Source of the DNA: an uncultured Clostridia bacterium
GTDB taxonomy: Bacteria > Bacillota > Clostridia > Oscillospirales > CAG-272
Length of the DNA: 5,288 nt
NCBI GenBank assembly: GCA_904501865.1
Contig: CAJGCF010000083.1
Span: 1-5,288, forward strand
Direction of reading: 5' to 3'
Below the pieces are notes generated by a model, which had not been told where the DNA came from, searched no databases, and saw nothing but the letters and a program-made list of their open reading frames with translations. A program made the translations under genes and the position numbers. Positions 1 through 5,288 of the stretch are shown in pieces (the first letter of the stretch is position 1; the number at the start of each line of letters is the position of its first letter).

Positions 1-62
1 CCACCGAAGTCAGTGACAACAGATTTACAGTCTGCCCCCTTTGGCCGCTCGGGAAATCCCCC
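1..62 (-). tRNA. tRNA-Tyr(GTA), 3' end cut by window edge
   Basis: Read on the minus strand, the sequence begins with acceptor strand GGGGGAT, then TT and the D arm CCCGAGCGGCCAAAGGGG. The anticodon stem-loop has GTA at 26-28, and an extra stem GTCA-ct-GAC follows as the long variable arm. A long variable arm together with a GTA anticodon is characteristic of bacterial type II tRNA-Tyr. The T arm and 3' acceptor strand lie beyond the left edge. It starts three bases after the encoded CCA of tRNA-Thr and has no promoter of its own, so both come from one precursor transcript. Confidence 0.93.
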
Positions 63-65
63 ATA

Positions 66-140
66 TGGAGCTGGTGAACGGAGTCGAACCATCAACCTGC
101 TGATTACAAATCAGCTGCTCTGCCATTGAGCCACACCAGC
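66..140 (-). tRNA. tRNA-Thr(TGT)
   Basis: Complete cloverleaf on the minus strand. The acceptor pairs GCTGGTG with CACCAGC, followed by discriminator T and an encoded CCA at 66-68. The D arm is TGGCTCAATGGCAGAGCA. The anticodon stem is GCTGA/TCAGC with loop TTTGTAA, giving anticodon TGT at 106-108, which reads ACA threonine codons. The T arm carries GGTTCGACTCC. The length is 75 nt including CCA. It is the first gene of a tRNA-Thr/tRNA-Tyr operon; the mature 5' end lies about 26 nt downstream of the predicted transcription start, leaving a short leader for RNase P to remove. Confidence 0.96.
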
Positions 141-172
141 AATTGACCGTCGACTCGTGCGCCGACTATGGT

Positions 173-201
173 ATTATACCATAACAAAAGACATTTGTCA
201 A
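173..201 (-). promoter_or_regulatory. Consensus sigma-A promoter of the tRNA-Thr/Tyr operon
   Basis: On the minus strand, TTGACA (201-196) is separated by exactly 17 bases from TATAAT (178-173). Both hexamers match the consensus fully, and a TG one base upstream of the -10 gives an extended -10 as well. Directly upstream of the -35 is AAAAAAGGTG (211-202), close to the proximal subsite of a promoter UP element. Further A/T tracts continue to about 232, including AAAAATATTTT (232-222). The predicted start point is near 166, about 26 nt before tRNA-Thr. The design suggests a very strong promoter; activity is inferred. Confidence 0.93.
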
Positions 202-252
202 CACCTTTTTTGAAAAAAATCAAAATATTTTTCAGAGTGAATAAAAGGCATA

Positions 253-276
253 GGGAGGGAACAAGCTCGCCCTCCC
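253..276 (-). terminator. Probable terminator hairpin after rsmI
   Basis: A GGGAGGG/CCCTCCC stem (270-276 with 253-259) with a 10-base loop starts nine bases past the rsmI stop codon. On the minus strand it is followed by TATGCCTTTTATT, a weak and displaced U-rich tract, so termination may be partial. It sits between rsmI and the tRNA-Thr promoter, where a terminator would be expected. Confidence 0.55.
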
Positions 277-284
277 AGAAAGCT

Positions 285-1190
285 TTATTTATCTACAAAT
301 TGCATATATACGTCGTTTTTAGGCACGCCTCTGTCACGAGCGGTAGCCTTTATGGCGTCCTTTTTATTCATTCCCGTGCCTATGTAGTGCTCAACGTGCT
401 CCTCAACGGAAAGTGAGCAAAGGTCTTGCTTTTCTGTCGCCTTGGCGCTCTCCGCAGCCCCCTCGACCACAAGAACGTACTCGCCGCGAGGCGAAGTCCC
501 CTCATAGTAAGCCACCGCGCCGCCAAGCGTTGTGCGATGGATATCCTCGTTGAGCTTTGTCAGCTCGCGGCAGAGCGATATCCTGCGCTCCGAGCCCAAA
601 ATATCACACATGTCTAAGAGAGTTGCCTTGAGCTTGTGTGGCGCCTCGTGGAAGACGGTCGTGCGGTCGTCACCCTTAAGCTCCTCAAGCCTCTCACGAC
701 GTTCCTTCTTATCAGCCGAGAGAAAGCCCTCAAAGCAAAATTTGCCCGTTGGAAGCCCCGAAAGAGTAAGCGCCAGAATAGCGGCACACGGGCCCGGGAT
801 ACTTGTTACAGGAATGTTTTTTTCGGCACACAGAGCCACAATATCCTCACCGGGATCACTTATAGCGGGAGTGCCCGCGTCCGTGATAAGAGCGCAGGAC
901 TCGCCCGCAAGCAAACGGTTGCATATAAGCTCTCCGTGGGAACGCTTGTTATGCTCGAAATACGAGACCATGTTTTTCTGTATTCCAAGGTAAGATAGTA
1001 GGCGCATTGAGTTTCTGGTATCCTCTGCGGCGATAAAATCTACCTCTGAAAGCACTTTTACGGCACGAGTGGAGATATCCGCAAGATTTCCGACGGGTGT
1101 CGCCACGAGATACAGGACTCCGCCAATCACCTTGTTTTTTTCGGGTGAGACGGTCACGCCTATGTCAAGCTCAGTAATATTTTCGTTCAT
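285..1190 (-). CDS. rsmI: 16S rRNA (cytidine(1402)-2'-O)-methyltransferase RsmI
   Basis: RsmI uses S-adenosylmethionine to 2'-O-methylate C1402 in the decoding centre of 16S rRNA; RsmH methylates the same nucleotide on N4. The 301-residue protein has the family's tetrapyrrole-methylase fold. Visible motifs are LYLVATPVGNL (residues 26-36), AAEDTR (54-59), ITDAGTPAISDPGE (102-115), SIPGPCA (130-136), SGLPT (144-148), FEGFL (153-157) and RGEYVLVVEG near 240. The C-terminal basic helical segment (VEEHVEHYIG, then KKDAIK and RGVPKNDVY) is the usual small RsmI C-terminal domain. I place the start at ATG 1190-1188 because GAAAGG (1203-1198) stands seven bases upstream. A TTG 18 bases further up (1208) is in frame but lacks a ribosome site. 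Residues 1-22 extend slightly beyond most relatives. No strong promoter is visible upstream; ATGACA-16-TAAATT on the minus strand is a weak candidate. Confidence 0.96.
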   Translation of the reverse strand: MNENITELDIGVTVSPEKNKVIGGVLYLVATPVGNLADISTRAVKVLSEVDFIAAEDTRNSMRLLSYLGIQKNMVSYFEHNKRSHGELICNRLLAGESCALITDAGTPAISDPGEDIVALCAEKNIPVTSIPGPCAAILALTLSGLPTGKFCFEGFLSADKKERRERLEELKGDDRTTVFHEAPHKLKATLLDMCDILGSERRISLCRELTKLNEDIHRTTLGGAVAYYEGTSPRGEYVLVVEGAAESAKATEKQDLCSLSVEEHVEHYIGTGMNKKDAIKATARDRGVPKNDVYMQFVDK

Positions 1191-1197
1191 CACAAAA

Positions 1198-1203
1198 CCT
1201 TTC
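1198..1203 (-). promoter_or_regulatory. rsmI ribosome binding site (decides the start)
   Basis: GAAAGG on the minus strand lies seven bases before ATG 1190-1188. It favours that ATG over the in-frame TTG at 1208, which would itself lie upstream of this site. Confidence 0.75.
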
Positions 1204-1212
1204 TTCAAAAAG

Positions 1213-1221
1213 CATCTGTCA
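1213..1221. repeat. CATCTGTCA 9-mer, copy 1 of 2
   Basis: This 9-mer recurs exactly at 1239-1247, 26 bases further along in the same orientation, within the rsmI/amidase divergent region. This copy sits just upstream of the predicted amidase -35. The pair could be binding sites for a regulator or chance in AT-rich DNA; its role is unknown. Confidence 0.5.
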
Positions 1222-1223
1222 AT

Positions 1224-1253
1224 TTAACAAAATTTAATCATCTGTCATAAAAT
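1224..1253 (+). promoter_or_regulatory. Candidate promoter of the amidase gene
   Basis: TTAACA (1224-1229) and TAAAAT (1248-1253), each five of six to consensus, are 18 bases apart. The expected start is near 1260, giving a leader of about 25 nt with the GAGAGGGG ribosome site before ATG 1286. The copies of CATCTGTCA lie just upstream of the -35 and in the spacer touching the -10. Confidence 0.5.
1239..1247. repeat. CATCTGTCA 9-mer, copy 2 of 2
   Basis: Exact second copy of the 9-mer at 1213-1221. It lies in the spacer of the predicted amidase promoter and ends one base before the -10, so a protein bound here would compete with RNA polymerase. That is inference from position only. Confidence 0.5.
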
Positions 1254-1285
1254 TATAAGGAAAACCTACAGAGAGGGGAAGAAAT

Positions 1286-1849
1286 ATGCCAAGAATATAT
1301 ATCGACCAAGGGCACAATCCGCGAAATCCCAACACGGGAGCAGAGGGAAATGGACTGAGAGAGCAAGACGTGACATACGAGGTAGGACAACGTCTTGCGG
1401 TGCTTTTGAGGCGTAGCGGAAATTATCAGGTAAGATTATCACGTCCGACACCCGAGACACAGCTCGGCACGTCCAATGCCACCAGCCTGCGCGCGCGAGT
1501 TGACGACGCTAACGCATGGGGAGCGGATTATTTTATAAGCATACATACAAACGGATCTACCGACAGATCGGCATCGGGAGTTGAGGCATATGCCTATGCC
1601 CGAGACACTCGCGCGTTCAGGCTCGGCGAGGATATCGTCGACAATCTTGTAGAGATCACGGGACTGAGGGACAGAGGAATGCTCGTCCGCCCCGGATTGT
1701 ACGTGCTCAAAAGAACCAATATGCCCGCAGTACTCGTTGAGATAGGCTTTATAAGCAATCCTAACGACGCGGCGCTTATGCGAGACGATCCGCAGATATT
1801 TGCCCAGGGAATATATAACGGAATAGTCGAATATACGGGACTTGCGTAA
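1286..1849 (+). CDS. N-acetylmuramoyl-L-alanine amidase, Amidase_3 family, no signal peptide
   Basis: This family of zinc enzymes cleaves the bond between N-acetylmuramic acid and L-alanine in peptidoglycan. The 187-residue protein is a single catalytic domain. Expected zinc ligands are H10 (in YIDQGHN, where most relatives have DPGHG), E26 (GLREQDV) and H87 (ISIHTN). The catalytic glutamate is E152 in VLVEIGFISN, and the R71-AN76 region fits the usual R...AN segment. The N-terminus goes straight into the first beta strand (MPRIYIDQGH), so there is no signal peptide, membrane anchor or wall-binding repeat. Such cytosolic forms occur among sporulation mother-cell amidases (CwlC type) and phage endolysins; the sequence does not decide between them, and no holin or phage gene is adjacent. 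Start ATG 1286 follows GAGAGGGG (1271-1278) by seven bases. Its stop is one base from the convergent ligA stop, with no terminator between. Confidence 0.9.
   Translation: MPRIYIDQGHNPRNPNTGAEGNGLREQDVTYEVGQRLAVLLRRSGNYQVRLSRPTPETQLGTSNATSLRARVDDANAWGADYFISIHTNGSTDRSASGVEAYAYARDTRAFRLGEDIVDNLVEITGLRDRGMLVRPGLYVLKRTNMPAVLVEIGFISNPNDAALMRDDPQIFAQGIYNGIVEYTGLA
1796..1811 (+). repeat. 16-bp exact direct repeat, copy 1 (inside amidase 3' end)
   Basis: ATATTTGCCCAGGGAA here is repeated exactly and in the same orientation at 3918-3933. This copy is coding, forming part of the residues DPQIFAQGIYNG near the amidase C-terminus. Identity stops sharply on both sides of the 16 bases. The two copies enclose the whole ligA transcription unit. 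Confidence 0.85.
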
Positions 1850-1850
1850 A

Positions 1851-3915
<2,065 letters not shown>

Positions 3916-3917
3916 TA

Positions 3918-3933
3918 ATATTTGCCCAGGGAA
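3918..3933 (+). repeat. 16-bp exact direct repeat, copy 2 (between divergent promoters)
   Basis: ATATTTGCCCAGGGAA matches the copy at 1796-1811 exactly. Here it is noncoding, two bases from the ligA -35 and 12 bases from the flavodoxin -35. Its core TTTGCCCAGGGAAA is imperfectly symmetric (CCC-A-GGG centre), which would suit a dimeric DNA-binding protein. It is the only G/C-rich island in an otherwise A/T-rich intergenic stretch. Confidence 0.85.
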
Positions 3934-3945
3934 ATGAAATTTATC

Positions 3946-3974
3946 TTGATTTATTAATATTTAGAGTATATAAT
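3946..3974 (+). promoter_or_regulatory. Promoter of the flavodoxin-like gene
   Basis: TTGATT (3946-3951), a 17-base spacer and a perfect TATAAT (3969-3974) form a strong sigma-A-type promoter. Transcription would start near 3981, about 32 nt before the TTG start codon. It is back to back with the ligA promoter, the two -35 boxes being 30 bases apart. Confidence 0.85.
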
Positions 3975-3994
3975 AAAGATAATGAGAAATAATT

Positions 3995-4003
3995 AAAAAA
4001 GGA
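3995..4003 (+). promoter_or_regulatory. Ribosome binding site for a TTG start, with ATG-TAA in the spacer
   Basis: AAAAAAGGA or a subset of it is the only ribosome site before the flavodoxin-like gene. It lies nine bases from TTG 4013-4015. Between them, 4005-4010 reads ATG TAA, a start followed at once by stop, only one to two bases from the site and so probably too close for efficient use. Confidence 0.65.
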
Positions 4004-4012
4004 AATGTAAAA

Positions 4013-4528
4013 TTGAAGATAGCCATAATTTACACCTCAAGGAGCGGAACTGTGGCAGAGTGCGCCTCTCTTTTGGGCAGAGAGCTCAAAAATTATGACG
4101 TTACCGTCTCGGATATAAAGAATACGCAGCTGTCTCTTGACTGGTTTGATATGATAGTGATAGGTTTCCCAATACGTATGGGCAAGGCGGAAAAGGTTGC
4201 TGCAAGGTATATGAAGAAAAACGAGTCAGTATTGCTTTCAAAAAAGGTCGGATATTTTATGTGTTGCGGATTTATAGATTGCTTCGAGGAGTATGTCGAA
4301 AAGGTGATACCGAGGAGACTAAAGGAAAACGCTATTGACGTGGCTTGCCTTGGAGGACAGCTTGATCCGTCGAAAGTTAAGGGGATAGACAGGCTTATCG
4401 TGAAGGCGGTCAGAGACGAGATACTTGGCGGAGGAGATAATGCCGACCAGAGAGACGATATGGTATTGCCCACCATCCTTGATGAAAATATAGTGCAATT
4501 TGCGACTCACTTGAAAGATAGCATATAA
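4013..4528 (+). CDS. Flavodoxin-domain protein, HemG-like (Flavodoxin_5 type)
   Basis: The 171-residue protein starts with a beta strand and an FMN phosphate-binding loop, MKIAIIYTSRSGT (T8-SRSG-T13), as in short-chain flavodoxins. It continues with DWFDMIVIGFPIRMGK (43-58), where the second flavin-contacting loop lies; the G-x-x-I-R-x-GK pattern recalls the menaquinone-dependent protoporphyrinogen dehydrogenase HemG group. A third strand, VGYFMCCGFIDCFEEY (79-94), has three cysteines (84, 85, 90). No signal peptide or membrane segment is seen, so it should be a soluble FMN protein. Clostridial members are usually annotated only as flavodoxin-domain proteins, and no haem genes are nearby, so a HemG function is not claimed. 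The start is TTG 4013: no in-frame ATG precedes the flavin loop, and the AAAGGA site fits. It has its own promoter; no clear terminator lies between it and the tRNA-Lys promoter. Confidence 0.85.
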   Translation: MKIAIIYTSRSGTVAECASLLGRELKNYDVTVSDIKNTQLSLDWFDMIVIGFPIRMGKAEKVAARYMKKNESVLLSKKVGYFMCCGFIDCFEEYVEKVIPRRLKENAIDVACLGGQLDPSKVKGIDRLIVKAVRDEILGGGDNADQRDDMVLPTILDENIVQFATHLKDSI

Positions 4529-4614
4529 GCTTTTTGACTTTTTATAGTGAAAAATGCACAAATTTCCGGGAGTGTGCCACGGTTGTTTTTGTACAGCCGG
4601 AATTAAAAAAGTTG

Positions 4615-4643
4615 TTGACAAAGATAAACCGTTATGATATAAT
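4615..4643 (+). promoter_or_regulatory. Consensus sigma-A promoter of tRNA-Lys
   Basis: TTGACA (4615-4620), 17 bases, TATAAT (4638-4643), with a TG one base before the -10. An A6 tract with GTTG (4605-4614) touches the -35. The layout nearly copies the tRNA-Thr/Tyr promoter in this window. Transcription should start near 4650, about 13 nt before the tRNA. Confidence 0.93.
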
Positions 4644-4662
4644 ATTTAGGTAGGCGAAAAAT

Positions 4663-4738
4663 GACCCGCTAGCTCAGACGGTAGAGCACTTGACTTTTAA
4701 TCAAGGGGTCCGGAGTTCGAGTCTCCGGCGGGTCACCA
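4663..4738 (+). tRNA. tRNA-Lys(TTT)
   Basis: Complete 76-nt tRNA including encoded CCA. The acceptor pairs GACCCGC with GCGGGTC, discriminator A follows, then CCA at 4736-4738. The D arm is TAGCTCAGACGGTAGAGCA. The anticodon stem is CTTGA/TCAAG around loop CTTTTAA, anticodon TTT at 4696-4698. The T arm is CCGGAGTTCGAGTCTCCGG. It has a single-gene promoter upstream and an intrinsic terminator 14 bases downstream, so it forms its own transcription unit, apart from any read-through into the winged-helix gene. Confidence 0.97.
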
Positions 4739-4752
4739 AGTCTATTTTTGAT

Positions 4753-4780
4753 TCCGAGCGCAATAGCGTTCGGATTTTTT
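4753..4780 (+). terminator. Intrinsic terminator of tRNA-Lys
   Basis: TCCGAGCGC (4753-4761) pairs with GCGTTCGGA (4766-4774), with one G-U pair and an AATA loop, followed directly by six T (4775-4780). This is a standard intrinsic terminator separating the tRNA from the downstream winged-helix gene. Confidence 0.88.
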
Positions 4781-4812
4781 AATGATTTTGATAAAAGGGA
4801 GGCGTCTTATAT

Positions 4813-5115
4813 ATGGCGGCACGGAGCAGAGACGAGCTTTTTTGTATGCTGGACGACGGACGTAGCGCGTTGCTTTTAGGATACGAGCTTGAGCTTACAA
4901 AAAGCGAATATATTATACTGTCCGCGATAGCCCATACAGAAGAGCCGTTGTCGCGGGAGCGAATATTGGAGCTTTGCTTTAAGGGCAGGTCTCTAAAGCC
5001 CGTAAACGTGGGAGTGCACGTTTATAATATCAATAAAAAAGCCTCGGATATAAGCGGTAGAAAGCTGGTCGTGGGAGACCGGAGGCACGGATACAGAATA
5101 GTAGATGATATATAA
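4813..5115 (+). CDS. Stand-alone OmpR/PhoB-type winged-helix DNA-binding protein
   Basis: The 100-residue product is essentially only a Trans_reg_C winged-helix domain. LELTKSEYIILSAIA (26-40) matches the LT-x-x-E-x-x-lL start of these domains. PLSRERILELCF (45-56) fits the positioning helix, SLKPVNVGVHVYNINKKAS (60-78) fits the recognition helix with its V-x-V-H-V-x-x-I-N-K-K pattern, and VVGDRRHGYRI (86-96) is the C-terminal hairpin corresponding to TVRGxGYR. There is no receiver domain with a phosphorylatable aspartate, and the first 20 residues are too short to hold one. It is probably a transcription factor acting without direct phosphorelay, or an adaptor; its targets are unknown. ATG 4813 follows AGGGAGG (4796-4802) by ten bases. 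No good promoter is seen in the 32 bases after the tRNA-Lys terminator, so expression may depend on read-through or a weak site. Confidence 0.85.
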   Translation: MAARSRDELFCMLDDGRSALLLGYELELTKSEYIILSAIAHTEEPLSRERILELCFKGRSLKPVNVGVHVYNINKKASDISGRKLVVGDRRHGYRIVDDI

Positions 5116-5116
5116 G

Positions 5117-5150
5117 AACAACGCCCCGAGAGCTCTCGGGGCGTTGTTTT
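5117..5150. terminator. Strong palindromic terminator between convergent genes
   Basis: Bases 5118-5147 form a perfect 15+15 palindrome (ACAACGCCCCGAGAG and its complement). It folds into a 13-bp stem with an AGCT loop, and A5117 pairs with T5148. On the plus strand it ends in TTTT just after the winged-helix stop. On the minus strand it lies eight bases beyond the stop of the converging gene and is followed by TTGTTCTTATAT. It probably serves both genes, more efficiently on the plus strand. Confidence 0.9.
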
Positions 5151-5157
5151 ATGAAAT

Positions 5158-5286
5158 TTAATTGTTTTCAACTGCTTGTGCAGGCTGTTCTTCATTTTTT
5201 CTTGCGACGGGAGAGTTTTTTTGGTCAGTATCCGAGTTGTTATTTCCGTTATTATTAGGTTTATCGCCACCCGAATTTTCATCGTC
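5158..5286 (-). CDS. C-terminal end of an unidentified protein with an Asn/Asp/Gln-rich tail (partial)
   Basis: An open frame enters from the right edge on the minus strand and ends at TAA (5160-5158). It encodes 42 residues starting DDENSGGDKPNNNGNNNSDT and ending in QPAQAVENN. No start codon is inside the window. The tail is hydrophilic, has almost no hydrophobic residues and is rich in N, D, E, Q, G and S, so it should be disordered. Such tails occur on extracellular or wall-associated proteins, including some class A penicillin-binding proteins of Gram-positives, but nothing here identifies the family. Support for its being real comes from the composition, the stop placed eight bases from a shared terminator, and the absence of a better frame; the overlapping minus-strand frame with Met runs through the terminator and the winged-helix gene. 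Confidence 0.65.
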   Translation of the reverse strand, partial: DDENSGGDKPNNNGNNNSDTDQKNSPVARKNEEQPAQAVENN

Positions 5287-5288
5287 AC

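Noticed and set aside
426..998. Plus-strand open frames antisense to rsmI.
   Set aside because: They lack ribosome sites and family features and mirror the codon pattern of rsmI on the other strand.
1191..1208. Six-residue N-terminal extension of RsmI from TTG 1208.
   Set aside because: No ribosome site precedes the TTG, while GAAAGG stands at the right distance from ATG 1190-1188.
1217..1222. Perfect TTGACA on the minus strand upstream of rsmI.
   Set aside because: No -10 lies 16-18 bases downstream; the matching position reads GGTTTT within the ribosome-site region.
4013..4528. Assigning the gene symbol hemG to the flavodoxin-like gene.
   Set aside because: Only the general flavodoxin loops and a HemG-like GxxIRxGK pattern are visible; no haem-pathway neighbours support the specific function.
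4093..4621. Minus-strand open frames antisense to the flavodoxin-like gene.
   Set aside because: They have Ser/Thr/Pro-rich translations typical of antisense reading, no ribosome site, and overlap a gene with clear motifs.
4753..4812. A promoter for the winged-helix gene (TTCGGA with GATAAA).
   Set aside because: Spacing is only about 15 bases, both boxes are poor, and the -35 would lie inside the tRNA-Lys terminator stem.
5022..5288. Minus-strand 88-residue frame running across the right edge, terminator and winged-helix gene.
   Set aside because: It reads antisense through a well-supported gene and a perfect palindromic terminator and has no recognisable features; a different minus frame gives the credible low-complexity tail.

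Overview
The window looks like chromosomal DNA of a low-to-medium-GC Bacillota, probably a member of Clostridia. The grounds are strong purine-rich Shine-Dalgarno sites, one TTG start, AT-rich intergenic regions with near-consensus sigma-A-type promoters, tRNAs with encoded CCA, and the protein families present. This is inferred from style and gene content, not from a database match. I see no insertion sequence, CRISPR array, phage module or obvious undescribed multi-gene system; most of the window is housekeeping.

Left part (1-1285). A tandem tRNA operon runs on the minus strand: tRNA-Thr(TGT), then tRNA-Tyr(GTA), which is cut by the window edge. It is driven by a perfect TTGACA-17-TATAAT promoter with an A-tract upstream element. 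Next, also on the minus strand, is rsmI (16S rRNA C1402 2'-O-methyltransferase), with a G/C hairpin just after its stop. A 95-bp divergent region separates rsmI from a plus-strand cell-wall amidase and holds a duplicated 9-mer around a plausible amidase promoter.

Middle part (1286-4012). The amidase (Amidase_3 type, no signal peptide) converges on ligA (NAD+-dependent DNA ligase, minus strand), with one base between the two stop codons. ligA has its own TTGAAA-17-TATACT promoter. That promoter is back to back with a TTGATT-17-TATAAT promoter driving a small HemG-like flavodoxin-domain protein that starts at TTG. An exact 16-bp direct repeat occurs once in the 3' end of the amidase and once between the ligA and flavodoxin promoters, so the complete ligA transcription unit lies between the two copies.

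Right part (4013-5288). After the flavodoxin gene comes tRNA-Lys(TTT), whose promoter closely resembles that of the tRNA-Thr operon (shared A6-G-K-TG-TTGACA block and GTTATGR-TATAATA block), followed by an intrinsic terminator. Then comes a 100-residue protein that is only an OmpR/PhoB-type winged-helix DNA-binding domain, with no receiver domain. A near-perfect palindromic terminator separates it from the 3' end of a converging minus-strand gene. Only 42 codons of that last gene are in the window, encoding an Asn/Asp/Gln-rich disordered tail.

The protein genes look like independent, mostly single-gene transcription units (rRNA modification, DNA replication/repair, peptidoglycan hydrolysis, flavin redox, regulation) and do not form one pathway. 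The best leads are the 16-bp repeat pair, the shared tRNA promoter design, the orphan winged-helix protein and the unlisted low-complexity C-terminus.
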